This document shows, one piece after another, positions 44,622 to 55,330 of a stretch of 64,000 nt of DNA. Numbering within the stretch: position 1 is the stretch's first letter; every line of letters begins with the position of its first letter. The translations under genes were made by a program, and so were the position numbers. Where the stretch lies: NCBI GenBank assembly GCA_039619475.1, contig CM077115.1, positions 151,875,774 to 151,939,773 of the forward strand, written 5' to 3'. The stretch is from Icerya purchasi. Its lineage: Eukaryota > Arthropoda > Insecta > Hemiptera > Monophlebidae. The notes beneath the pieces were generated by a model. The model saw nothing but the letters and a program-made list of their open reading frames with translations. It was not told the origin of the DNA and made no database searches.

Positions 44622-46475
44622 ATGCCAATTAGAGATGACAATGGTAACAGAATCGTCAATAATGATGAAATACTTGAAATATGGCGGAAGTACTACTCGG
44701 ACCTACTTAACCAGAACCCAAAAACAAATAATGAGGTAATCAGTCTACTTCCACGCTATCCAACTTTCATAGCACTTAGCAAGGACCCTGAGATTTACGA
44801 AGTTGAGAAAGCAATCCACGAACTTAAAAATGGAAAAGCGCCAGGACCGGATAATATCCCAGCAGAAATTCTAAAGTTGGGGGAATCAGCTCTAGCAAAA
44901 CACTTATATAGTCTCTTTCTGACAATTTGGGAATACGAGGAAGTCCCTAAAGACTTCTGTAAGGCAACGATTGTAAGTATCTATAAAAGAAAGGGTAACA
45001 AAGAGGACTGTTCCAATTACCGTAGCATCTCTCTGATATCTGTAACTGGAAAATCATTAGCCAGGTTAATATACAATCGGATTGTTCCAATACTTGACCA
45101 AATGATACCTGAATCACAAGCTGGATTTCGTCAAAATCGCAACTGCATTGATATGATCTTTATCGCCAGGCAACTTCAAGAAAAGGCGGTAGAGCAAAAC
45201 ACAGACTTGCTTATAGCTTTTATCGACCTGGCCAAAGCATTTGATTCAGTCAACAGAACAATGCTCTTCCAAATACTTATCCAGCTAGGCTGTCCAGAAA
45301 AATTAGTCAATATTATAGCCGCCCTACACAAAGATAACAAAGCCAAAGTTCTGATTCAAGGTAGGTTAACGAAACCGGTGAATGCCTGCGCTGGCGTAAA
45401 GCAAGGATGTGTCCTGGCTCCGATTCTTTTCAACGTTTTTATGACAGCCCTACTCATCATTATTGATAAGAAATTACATTCAAGAGGAATTGGCATTAAC
45501 TATAGAACAGATGGTAAATTACTGAACTTATCCCGTCTCAAAGCAAAAACCAAAACAGCTAGGTGCACCATAACCGAAATCCAATATGCAGACGACTGCG
45601 CGATCCTAGCACACTCCGAAGACGAATTACAGACTATACTACATGTCTTTGATGAAGCGTATAAAGATTTCGGCTTAAGCATTAATATTAAAAAAACCAA
45701 AATATTGTCAAGTAAAAATACCAAGAGTAACATACAAATTCGAGGTGAAACCCTGGAGAATGTTACAAGTTTTCAGTATCTCGGATCTCACCTCAGTGCG
45801 GGCAATACACTAGATGACGAAATACACCATCGAATTAAAAGTGCTGCGTCGGCATATGCAAAATTAAAAACTAGAGTATTCCACAACAGAAATTTAACCA
45901 TACCCACAAAATCCGCAGTCTTCCGCGCTGTGATTATTCCAACCTTGTTATATGGATCGGAAACATGGACACTGTACAAGCGCCATATCCGTAAGCTCGA
46001 ACAATTCCAGCAGCGTCTAATTCGTTACGTCCTAAAGATTAAATGGACGGATTTTATTACCAATGAAGAAGTTCTCAGACGCTTTGGTGTGGAACGAATA
46101 GAGACACTGATATTAACAACGCAATTAAGATGGATAGGTCATGTTGTGCGAATGCAAGATCACCGCTTACCTAAGCGCGTATTCTATGGCGAATTGGTGG
46201 AAGGACGTAGGACTCGTGGAAGACCAAAGAAACGCTACAAAGATCATATCGCCACCATGCTTCGGGATGCGAATATCAACAAGGACTGGGAAAATGCTGC
46301 GCAAAACCGGCAGGAATGGAAAAAGGTGTCTCAGGAGGTGGTAGAAAATAAACACCACAAGAAAAAGAATAAGGAGAGAGATATGAGTCCGGATCAGCTA
46401 TTCGAATGTCACCACTGTGGAAAAACGTGTACTGCTAAAATTGGACTAATCAGCCATCTACGAACACATCGCTGA
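44622..46475 (+). CDS. LINE reverse transcriptase with C-terminal zinc finger
   Basis: It is in the same frame as the endonuclease; translation between 44544 and 44621 is open, so the ATG at 44622 is only the first internal methionine. RT blocks: G-K-A-P-G-P-D-N-I-P (about 70), Y-K-R-K-G-N-K-E-D-C-S-N-Y-R (about 125), Q-A-G-F-R-Q-N-R-N-C (about 168), F-I-D-L-A-K-A-F-D-S-V-N (about 200), K-Q-G-C-V-L-A-P (about 263), catalytic Y-A-D-D-C-A-I (about 321), F-Q-Y-L-G-S-H-L (about 383). Later blocks S-E-T-W-T-L-Y and W-I-G-H-V-V-R-M are typical. It ends with C-H-H-C-G-K-T-C and I-G-L-I-S-H-L-R-T-H, a C2H2-like finger. All RT residues needed for activity appear intact. Confidence 0.93.
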   Translation: MPIRDDNGNRIVNNDEILEIWRKYYSDLLNQNPKTNNEVISLLPRYPTFIALSKDPEIYEVEKAIHELKNGKAPGPDNIPAEILKLGESALAKHLYSLFLTIWEYEEVPKDFCKATIVSIYKRKGNKEDCSNYRSISLISVTGKSLARLIYNRIVPILDQMIPESQAGFRQNRNCIDMIFIARQLQEKAVEQNTDLLIAFIDLAKAFDSVNRTMLFQILIQLGCPEKLVNIIAALHKDNKAKVLIQGRLTKPVNACAGVKQGCVLAPILFNVFMTALLIIIDKKLHSRGIGINYRTDGKLLNLSRLKAKTKTARCTITEIQYADDCAILAHSEDELQTILHVFDEAYKDFGLSINIKKTKILSSKNTKSNIQIRGETLENVTSFQYLGSHLSAGNTLDDEIHHRIKSAASAYAKLKTRVFHNRNLTIPTKSAVFRAVIIPTLLYGSETWTLYKRHIRKLEQFQQRLIRYVLKIKWTDFITNEEVLRRFGVERIETLILTTQLRWIGHVVRMQDHRLPKRVFYGELVEGRRTRGRPKKRYKDHIATMLRDANINKDWENAAQNRQEWKKVSQEVVENKHHKKKNKERDMSPDQLFECHHCGKTCTAKIGLISHLRTHR

Positions 46476-46528
46476 ACAAATATATGTGCATCTGGGCTAC
46501 TCGGATACGAGTTCCAGCTATGATGATG

Positions 46529-46539
46529 ACTCAAACTCT
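46529..46539. repeat. Target-site duplication, right
   Basis: ACTCAAACTCT, the partner of 42544-42554. Confidence 0.9.
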
Positions 46540-46760
46540 ATATTATAATAATAGATGCTTAATTTGTCGAACTCGAAAATTTCATACGGTCATCACATTT
46601 GTATTTTATGTAAATTAATCAGCTGATGTGAATGTATTTTGTATTAATGTGAAACACAAGCTTCATGAAATATAATATGCCGTGCACTGAAAATTCTACA
46701 TATTCAGTTAGAAATTATTGTAATGTACATTATTTTATATAATATTCGCGCAAAAAATTA
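46540..46760 (+). pseudogene. Possible piggyBac C-terminal remnant
   Basis: Right after the LINE the plus strand reads N-N-R-C-L-I-C-R-T-R-K and, after a stop, F-C-I-N-V, which is weakly like the cysteine-rich end of piggyBac transposases. If correct, the catalytic core was deleted before the LINE arrived, because the two halves join at the target duplication. Low certainty. Confidence 0.35.
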
Positions 46761-46832
46761 TTCTATTTTATGCAACATTCCCCAAAATGTATATGTTCCT
46801 AGATTGTTAAAAATATTTAGAATAAGAACCGT

Positions 46833-47120
46833 CATAGGCGTCGCCAGCGGAGGGCGGGGGGGAGCTATCCCCCTGGAGCATTGAAACTTTTTAATCAACT
46901 GGCCATAATGAGCATTCATAGGCGCGTAATCATGAATAATTTGCCAGAAAATTGTGTTTTAATTAAGATTTTATTCTTGTTTAATAAAATATTAAGCCTT
47001 TACAACTTATAAATTTTATTTTTTTTATAACTCATATCCATTTTCTATCATCTTGCCCCCCCCCCTAGCGGCTGGCAACTCATCTTGCCCCCCCTGGCCA
47101 ATCGGCTGGCGACGCCCTTG
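46833..47120. mobile_element. hAT-type MITE, 288 bp
   Basis: Ends CATAGGCGTCGCCAGC and (inverted) CAAGGGCGTCGCCAGCC are matching terminal repeats. AGAACCGT and AAAACTGT flank it (6 of 8 equal). Interior C/G runs (46852-46880, 47055-47095) are part of subterminal inverted sequence. No ORF. Confidence 0.75.
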
Positions 47121-47472
47121 AAAACTGTACTGCTAACGGGATGATAGCCTATTTTTCGCAAACCTGTAAGGGGTTTTTCTAAGCAACCGAAATGTTATTC
47201 CAAATAGCAAACGTTTTATCGATATGATAAGATATTTTGGAAGTCACTGAAGGAGCGACTTCTACTCATTTTTTTCATTCGTGTTTTTTTTTTAAAGCGA
47301 TGCGCAATTAGCAGGTGTTCTATTTCGGGTCGATGCACAATTCGAGTCCGACTTGTCACTATGTGAAGTGTTGGTGCGCAATTCGGCTGTCCCCTTCAGA
47401 GCGACCATCGAATTCTTTTTATTATTATTATTATATTCGACTTGGACGACCGTGTTCAGACGTTTTTATTAC

Positions 47473-47507
<35 letters not shown>

Positions 47508-48479
47508 GCAAACTAGGGTGGCCATGTTATTTTGTTAAAACTGCAGAAATGATGATACAGAAGCGTACTCATGTTTATCATTGATATTTTATTTTCAACT
47601 AAAACTATATCGAGCATTTAGACAACGGTACGTTTTATTTAAAAAATTAAACCGGATGTGAGTACGCCTCTATTCATCTATTATCATTTTACATTAACAA
47701 AAATTATATACATAGGCATTTTGCATTAAATTTCGTTTTTTATAATATTGCATACTTTAATGTTAATATAGAAATATTAAGTTTAAAGTAAATAATAACG
47801 AATTTAGAAGTTACATAATTTATAAGAGAACCGTAACAGAATATGATCGCAGTCATTGTTATATCAGAGATTTCCAGGAAATGACCTTCGCGGTCTCTTT
47901 TAGTCGCTCTGAACACGTAACCGAAAGTAATAGGGACCGACCGTTCATATTACACGTTTCATATCCCACCTTAACTCAAAAACGCTGAGCGGTTAAAATC
48001 CGCACCGATGCAACAGGGGATTCCGCCTCGACTACTATGCGCTTTGTCTGTTTTTCGTTCAGTTCATAATACATTTTGTAACGTCAGTTTTCGTCTTTAG
48101 CAGTCTGCTATTCGTTAATATTTATGTTCAAAAAAATTAACGTTTTCTGGCTATACAATTTGCGATAACTTTATCGGGGATGTTCTTGCAATTATTTTTT
48201 CCAACAATACTTGGAACGCACTAACAAATGGTCTTTTTGATTAATGTAGGTGAAATCTCCGTATCTTCTGATAGTTTCATTTATTTTTGCTACTTTCGCC
48301 AACGCCACAAGTAAACTAAAATTGAAAGTTTTTTTTTTTTCTAAATTCATAAATAAATTGCTTATAATACCACTTAATATCAACGCCCTCAATCAATCAA
48401 TCAATCAAATTTTCCTTCATTAAGGAAAATGCATACATCTGTAAAGAAAACAAAAAAGAATCCTTATAAATAAAATTTC
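47121..48479. other. Spacer with TTA microsatellites
   Basis: ATT-type trinucleotide runs occur at 47417-47433 and 47468-47505. A slightly GC-richer patch at 47870-48050 shows nothing recognisable. ATCA repeats lie at 48392-48408. Confidence 0.4.
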
Positions 48480-48691
48480 CTCGGTCCATAAAGAGCAAAG
48501 CTTTAACCGTCCCTACACTTTTTTGTCTATTGCTATTCTTTCGAAATGTCTGCGGTTTAAAAATTCATTTAAATCACCCTTCCTCCACCCTCTTGATGAC
48601 CAATTTTACATTTAGAAGTTTACCTTGCTTATATAACTGGTCCATTCCTAATCTCTTTCTAACGTATCCGATTATGTTTCAGTGCCATTCT

Positions 48692-48695
48692 TTAA
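48692..48695. repeat. TTAA target duplication, left
   Basis: TTAA next to the piggyBac end CCCGTAAAAGGTCGCG; its partner is at 49689-49692. Confidence 0.85.
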
Positions 48696-49688
48696 CCCGT
48701 AAAAGGTCGCGTCACGTTTTATAACGCGAGAGGTCGCGCCGGTCTTTTTGACCCGGTTTTATAAAAACGTTTTTAAAAACTACTTTATTATGTTTTAGAA
48801 AGAAATATTTCGTGTTTATTAGTTCTTTTATTCCGTTATTTTTATTCCTTTTTATGTTGTTTTGTTTTTGTTTTATTATTTTATCATGAATAAACAGGAT
48901 TTTAATTCAAACAAATATACAAGTTTGTAACATTAAAAAAAAAAAAAATAGCTTAATTCTCAACATATACAAAAAAGTTCTAAAAAGAAGTATAGATAAT
49001 AATGAAATACGGTGCGTGTAATCAAATTGTTAACACTCACTACTAGACTTTTCTTTGTTTTCATTTGCGCATTTAAAACATGCTGGAACTGGTATGCTCT
49101 TTGCATACAAACACTTGCAGCTATTATACTGCGTTTTAGCTTTTTTGTATTTTTGCGCCAGTCACAAAAATTACATCGCCCAGGAATATTTCGTTGATTT
49201 TTTGTAAATTGTTTTCTTCAACATTAATATTTATCTGTTCTTTATTCTGCCTTTCGTGTAAACTACTACGAATCTGAGTTCCCTGGATAACTTTTCTTTA
49301 GAGACTAAGTATGTATTTTTCAACTCATCTACAGTATCTAAGTTACAAAATGTTAGCATTTCTGATTTGTTAGCTGCACCTGATTCTTCGGCAATTTTCA
49401 TGAAGTAATGATAACAAGAGAACCACTCTATATTTTCAGGAACACAACACAAAAGACAATCAAACTGAAATAAATCGAAACGATATCGGTCGCGCCGATC
49501 GAATAGACCGTGTTTGTAAACTGATACCCTATCCTGGTTAAGTACCCTAGTTAAAACTGATTAGTCCTCATGCTTATCTATTATTCTAGGAATAGCTGAG
49601 TTATTTTCGCTGAAAGAACAGCACAGTTAAAATAACAAATGAAATTTAAAAAACCCGGTCTTTTAGACCGTGCGCGACCTCTTACGGG
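48696..49688 (-). mobile_element. piggyBac element, internally deleted (993 bp)
   Basis: The terminal inverted repeats CCCGTAAAAGGTCGCG and (inverted) CCCGTAAGAGGTCGCG are nearly identical and flanked by TTAA. A second inner copy of the GGTCGCGC...GGTCT...GACCCGG sequence is found at the left side (48730-48765) and mirrors the right end (49645-49680). It contains only C-terminal transposase sequence and is therefore non-autonomous. Confidence 0.9.
49020..49452 (-). pseudogene. piggyBac transposase C-terminal part
   Basis: The minus strand has an open 73-codon segment at 49231-49452 of unknown content. A cysteine-rich stretch follows: G-R-C-N-F-C-D-W-R-K and, after a one-base shift, Y-N-S-C-K-C and A-C-F-K-C-A. 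The C-x2-C...C-x-C...C-F pattern suits the cysteine-rich DNA-binding end of piggyBac transposases. It is broken by frame changes. Confidence 0.6.
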
Positions 49689-49692
49689 TTAA
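49689..49692. repeat. TTAA target duplication, right
   Basis: Partner of 48692-48695. Confidence 0.85.
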
Positions 49693-50420
49693 GAGATGTT
49701 TTATTATTTTTAGTTTGAGTCAATCTTTCTTCTTTCACATTGAACATTGATCTCTCCGAAGCATTCTGCGTTGACTCGAGCTTATTAATAATTTTATTAG
49801 TGACCATGTTTGACATCCATAAGTTAACACTGGTACAGTACACATGTTAAAAACCTGGCGTTTTTGATAAAAGGACCTTTGAATGTTTTTTTTAAAACGA
49901 CCAATACTTATCCCAGTCTTAGGGATTCTTGTATTTATTTCTCTATACTACATATGATTATTAAATGAGAGTAGTTGTCCTAAATACCTCGCTTCGCTTA
50001 TTAGGTCTATTTGATTTTTATTTATCTGCATTTTCTATGGATTTGTATTTCTTGCTAGTATTTTGGTTTTTTTGGTATTCACAGACAATCTCACTTTTGA
50101 CCATTTTGCGTCCAGTTCTATTAACATATCTCTTAGCTCTCCTATAGATGTAGAGAGAAAGATCGTATCGTCGACGAATCTTGAGAATTTCGTACCGTTT
50201 ATATTAATTCATTTATTCTTCCAGTTAAACTCTTTAAAAACTTCTTGCAATTTATTAATTAAATAAAATTGGTGACCCTGGCTCGCCCAGTCTAACCCCC
50301 TTGTTAATTATAAAATATTGACCTTTGGTATCTGTTATTATTATACGTCCTTTTAACGCCTCCTGTACACTTCTGGAATTATCGTACACACATTATAACA
50401 TCTAAAAAATAAGGAAGATT
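49693..50420 (-). pseudogene. LINE reverse transcriptase fragment
   Basis: The minus strand reads F-S-R-F-V-D-D-T-I-F-L (the F-A-D-D box with V for A) near 50165-50195, then R-L-S-V-N-T-K-K-T-K-I-L, A-R-Y-L-G-Q-L-L, and V-L-T-Y-G-C-Q-T-W-S. These are blocks of the common CR1/Jockey-group LINE polymerases. Stops interrupt it. Confidence 0.8.
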
Positions 50421-50635
50421 TAAACTAAAATTTAAATAGTGTCGCAAAATACACGTGTATGAGCATATTTCTCTACAACAAACGCGGTTTTAAATCGAGC
50501 GGTTAAAGGGGGTGAACAACATCGTGTTAACAGTTTCAGCAGCATGCCAACGCTTGACAGGGCATCAGGGATTGCAAAGATAAGGTTCACAATGGACGAA
50601 GCCTAACTGCACTAATCAATATAGATGAATTCCCA
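50421..50635. other. Short unclassified spacer
   Basis: It is GC-richer than its neighbours; no gene recognised. Confidence 0.35.
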
Positions 50636-50643
50636 GCACTTGG

Positions 50644-52011
50644 AAGGGGCAGATTAAGGATTTACGGGGCCCGGGACTAATCTTGAATGAGGGGCCCTCT
50701 TCGACGAAAAAATGGTGAAAAAATTAATTATCGTATATGTGTGAACAAAGAAGCGAAAAAAAAAAAAAAAAAAAAATCTGCTACATACATATAAAATGAC
50801 TAATAAAATTAAAATTATGCTTTCTTTAAAAAATCAACTTTCTTACTCTAAGAAACTAAATACTGCATAAATTGAACGTGAATGTACATATATATGTTAA
50901 TGTTTGCAATTTTTTATTAATAACATTGTTTTTTTTATATTTGAGTTGTAAATGTTTAAGTCCATTTTCTGTTTTATTACTTTATTAAAAATTTATAAAA
51001 ACATCTGTTACAGAAAATTATGCTTTAAAAATATTAAAAAGAGCCGACATGTTTCGGAGTTACGTACTCCATAATCATGGTATTAATAAATAAAGTTAAA
51101 AATTAAAAACGATATCGTTTCCTTTTTTTACAAAAAAATTTTTAGTATATATAGATATAAAAATTATTTTTTTTTAATAAGAATAAAAACTTTATTTATA
51201 ATGTATTATTTACGACGGCGTTACGCCGGTAATGTCGCTACAGCGGTTTTCAAGCTAACTTGATACACTCATGCGATGTTTTCGATCATGTTTTTTTGTT
51301 TATGTAAATAAACATGCATGTATAAAATTCCATAATTGTATATGGATCAGAAAAAAGTAAATGAAACGCAATGTTATTTATTAAATTTTTCGAAATACAA
51401 ATGTATTTATGAAATCAGCAATCGATTAAAACCCGCTTTTATTTTAAATAATTTTTATACAGTTCAAAATAAAACGTATTAACTTTCAATAAAAACAAAA
51501 AATAAAATATTGTTAAAATTAAAAATATTTTAGATCATAAAAGGTTTTTATATAAAAAATTTACAATTGCATAGGTTTCATTATTTGAATATAGAATTGT
51601 TATTATCTGATTTGTCGTATTTATTATTCAATCGTACGTTAAAAAGGACTCATTCAGTTTTTTTTTAATACAATTAGGTTTATCCTAGAAAATTCCTATA
51701 AACATTCATTTTATGTAGCATTTAGTTTATTGGGGGCAAAAAAAGAAGGTTTTATAGAGAAAAAGTATATAATTTTGATAATAAGAACTCATATATTCTT
51801 TTTTTATATATAATAAAAATTAACTGAATTATTTTTAGGATATAGAACGTTAATTTAAAAGCTGGCATTTTTACAGCGTTGAATATTTTGGGGGAAAAAA
51901 CTTCAATTTTGCACGTGGAAAATTAAATTTTTTCTGTTTAGGAGCGCGAGGCCTCCTGGAGGCTAAGGCCCGGGGCTAAGTCCCCTTAGCCACTCCTTAG
52001 ATCCGGCCCTG
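50644..52011. mobile_element. hAT-type non-autonomous element (1368 bp)
   Basis: The right end (inverted) CAGGGCCGGATCTAAGG and left end AAGGGGCAGATTAAGG are related terminal repeats, followed on both sides by ACGGGGCCCGGGA / GGGGCTTAGCCCCGGGCC-type subterminal GC sequence. Flanks GCACTTGG (50636-50643) and GCACTTAG (52012-52019) form an 8-bp duplication with one change. The interior is AT-rich and without coding capacity. Confidence 0.8.
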
Positions 52012-52019
52012 GCACTTAG

Positions 52020-52784
52020 TAAACGTTATTATTTAATACTTGTGAAATTTTTGTTTAAGGAGAAAAAATAATTAAAAACAATAGATAATTTATTTGCTTT
52101 TATTACGGATATCCTTGGGATCCATCATGGTGCAAATACTGAAAATCATCTCTAAAGCCTATTTTTATCATCGATTTGCAAATGAAAAAATGTTTATGTT
52201 TAATACGTTCAGCAGATTTTACATTCTCCGTGTTCACTTGTTTTTATTAGGTTTCCTTTTTTTTCAATTTGAATTTTAATAGGAAAATAGCGTAATTAAA
52301 AATTTTTTTCTATACGAAAACATTTACCGTTGTATTATTTTTTTGCAATTAAATTACACGAGTGGAAAAGTGCTCATACTAAGACCGATGTAATGGACCG
52401 TGATTTCTGTAGTTATGTAACTTTTGAATATTTTTCACCGCAAATAGAATAAGCGTGAATCAATACAGAAAGGTTACAGAAATTAACTGTTCTTCTACCG
52501 GTAAAGGGAGAACCAGACACGAACTTTGTCGTTCGATAATAATTATTTTTTCATTGTAGTAATTTTTCTTCTTATTTTCTACAATTGGTGATCTTAAACG
52601 TAAAGAGAAAGATTAACTAAGACTAAAATTACTTCCTTTTAATTGTCGTAAATTAGCGCACTTGGTTCCTTCAACGATCCAACGATCCTCTTTTTCTTTT
52701 TTTTTGGACATCAAAAATTCCACCCATCGACTACTCAGTACCAATCACAAATTAATCGAAAAATATGAAACACAATACTGTTTA
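52020..52784. other. AT-rich spacer
   Basis: No gene recognised; only short open frames. Confidence 0.4.
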
Positions 52785-53245
52785 CTGCATTTTTTTTTTA
52801 AATATATTTATTTATTGTTGCTCGACAATGGAGCTATTGCGACGAATATATTACATCTTAACAGTTAAATTTTTTAGGTATGTTAGTACATTTTCACAAT
52901 TTGATCTGTCGTTATAAAGGAGTTCTGGTATAGGTTTTCCTACCATGTCGCAGGCTGATCGCTGTGTTTCCCACTTTTTGCATGTGAAGAAGTGGTCTAC
53001 CGAGAAAGTCTCTGCGCCAACTTCACAAATGGGCGCCGGCTCCTTGTCGAGGATGTACTTGTGACTAAATGAGTAGTGCCCTATTCATAGTCTCGAAATA
53101 ACTGTTTCGTCTTGTCTTTTTGGCCAATAGTTGGTTTCCCAGTCGGCAATTTCGTTTCTGATGCGGCGTAGTTTGTTTTTGATTGGAGAGATTCGAGTCC
53201 ATTCTTTTTGCCAAATTGAGCGAGTCACCTTTCTGTGCATTATTC
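52785..53245 (-). mobile_element. LINE 3' end with C-terminal coding remnant
   Basis: On the minus strand a reading with R-L-(stop)-I-G-H-Y-S-F-S-H-K-Y, P-A-P-I-C-E-V-G and V-D-H-F-F-T-C-K-K-W represents the C-terminal zinc-binding end that follows RNase H in I/Jockey/R1-group LINEs. It is followed by a short 3' UTR ending CAACAATAAATAAATATATTT and an A tail (T-run at 52791-52800 on plus). One TAG breaks the frame near 53083. The 3' tail is the same as the one in the palindrome at 62.74-62.87 kb. Confidence 0.8.
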
Positions 53246-54900
53246 CGCCGGTATAAACTTTTTACTCGTTACGTCCGGTAAGAAGATAAACGTACCACCG
53301 GGTATTATTTTTGTTTTGGTTTTGTTTTGTCTGAGAAAACTGGTAATTTCACACGTAAACAGATGGTTTTCCCGTTTTTCTCGTTAACAAAGAGCCTTTT
53401 TTGAAAAATAGTGGGAAGAAAGATAAATTAATTGTATTATTCAGTTGGTCGTTGATGATATGGAAGAACTAATAATAATAGGAATAGGGTGGGAGGGCAA
53501 ATTTCAACAAATTAGATTGAGGAAAAAAAGCTCAGTCGAAGGGGCGAACTGGTCGGTCTTAATTGCGACAATCTTATTGGTTGATATATGCGACAAATCG
53601 TTAATTATATTCTTTACCAGTAGAAGAACAGTTAATTTCTGTAACCTTTCTGTATTGATTCATTGGACACAGATTTTTCTCTTTACTACATTAGAAACAT
53701 CTGTTGTAACGTCAAAATATTGAAATCACCACTACATTCTTCGAGTTTTTTTTCTTTTTAATTTCTCTACTATCAATGTAGCCTTGACCACCCATTAACC
53801 GTAATTATTATATTTTCAATTTGAAGTCATTTTTGAAAAGCAAGTCGTGAAAACCGACTGTGGTTTCTTTAATAAAATGTTACCTATTATTTCAAAACAT
53901 TATCGTCTAATATATATATATATATATTTTTTTTTTTACATCTAACCGAACAGATCTATGAAACAACGCTACACACTTGTGACTTTTGGGATTATTTTAG
54001 AACTAAACTTCGCGAGGACTTTTTAGTTTAATTGTTTCGAAATATTTTTATTGATTATTATATTGCGAAAAATTATATATTGGCTGAATTTTATTTCTGT
54101 TCCGTTTAGTTTTAAATCAATGTCAAATTGTCGAAAATTTAATACTACTCCAATAGTTGTAACATAAATAAAATATAGAAGTTAAAAATAGGGACACCGT
54201 AAATAAGTATTTAAACTTGTTTCGTTTAATTTTAAATCTGAATATAAAACTAAATAAAAATATTGCCCATTTTAAAATCATTCTATGTTGCAAATATTTG
54301 TAATTCAAGTGAAATCTGGAAGTTAATGATAGGGAAACCACAAAAAGTGCTTATAATGGGACTTTAGTTTAGTTAACGATAATAGTATTAACTTTTTAAT
54401 ATTTTTCGTTTCTCCATTTTATATTTCTCCGTAACTACACCTGCAGTAATAAGCTTATTATAGCCGTGTTGTTACGAGATTTTTTAAAATGATATAATTT
54501 TACTTTATCTGCGAATAATAATTTATACGGTTCAAATTATGTCATTTACACATTTTGAATGTCGTGATTGTCTCATCTCCTCACAGTCACGCTATAATAT
54601 CGCATGATATAAAAAATCTTTGCGTTCGAGCTTTCTTTAATTTCTAGTCGGCATTGCTATTTTTCATCATAAATTTTAAAATGTTGTAACTACAATACGA
54701 TTTAAAAATATTTATATACATTCGTTTTTTTATTTATTTTTCTAGACCGATAACAGTAATTCGAACTTTTAGTTATATTATAAAAGCCTTATGTAACAGG
54801 AGATATTGATTTATTTATTCAATATTTTTTCATCCGGGCGCAATAATCGGTAACCGGTTTAGTTTAGTCGGTTAATTTTTATTTTTTCTTCGTCGACAAA
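53246..54900. other. AT-rich spacer
   Basis: It holds a TA microsatellite at 53910-53927. The 92-codon plus frame at 53445-53723 has no recognisable family. Nothing else seen. Confidence 0.4.
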
Positions 54901-54989
54901 TTTTTTACACCATCGGATGGAAAAAAAATAGGTAGTTCTTTTACATGTTATTTTACTGACATTAAACCAAAAAGCATGCTGAAACAAGC

Positions 54990-55330
54990 ATTATGGCGTG
55001 TAGGTATAGGTTGAAAAAACGCAACGCGGCTTTTAATTAGCGATAAGAGACTAGAATGAACGACTGCATAGATCTAGACGCATAGCACGATCAAAACATA
55101 CGACACGATATTCTCCGATCACGAAAAACACCTCATTTGCACTTTCTTCTCTCTTTCTGTGTCGTTTAATATGGTAAGAGGTAGTTGGTGCGCATCTGCC
55201 GAGGATAAGAGTCACTCTCGTACTGCCAGCTACTCGCTCAAGAACACGTGCACAGACAACTCTACCCTGATGAAACAGACATTCGATCATAGAACAGGAA
55301 TTATGATTTCTGCCTGGTAAGCGCATTCGG
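54990..55330 (+). promoter_or_regulatory. GC-richer block with a plus-strand donor
   Basis: CTGCCTG / GTAAGCGCATT at 55313-55318 is a good donor at the end of a segment whose base composition differs from its surroundings. It may be a 5' exon of a rightward gene, but no partner exon was identified. The overlapping 91-codon minus frame has no known family. Confidence 0.25.

Larger units (their letters stand above)
42555..46528 (+). mobile_element. Nearly intact RTE-like LINE
   Basis: A 3974-bp plus-strand non-LTR element is flanked by an 11-bp target duplication. The order is 5' UTR (42555-43337, GC-richer), apurinic-type endonuclease, reverse transcriptase, C-terminal C2H2-like zinc finger, and a short 3' UTR ending in TGATGATG rather than poly-A, as in RTE-clade elements. 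A single in-frame TAA (44541-44543) divides an otherwise continuous frame. It appears young. The clade (RTE versus a CR1 relative) needs an RT phylogeny. Confidence 0.92.
48480..50420 (-). mobile_element. Old LINE fragment, split by a piggyBac element
   Basis: The minus strand encodes reverse transcriptase remnants in 49693-50420, and the sequence picks up again left of 48692 after the piggyBac insertion. Removing the inserted element and one TTAA rejoins the LINE. It is highly decayed, with several stops. Confidence 0.75.

Noticed and set aside
46852..47095. C/G homopolymer runs as G-quadruplex regulators
   Set aside because: They lie inside the subterminal inverted sequence of a hAT MITE, which explains them.
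47315..47584. Frames containing Y- or I-runs
   Set aside because: Produced by the TTA microsatellites.
55051..55326. 91-codon minus-strand open frame as a gene
   Set aside because: No recognisable family, and the best signal nearby is a plus-strand donor; reported only as a GC-richer block.
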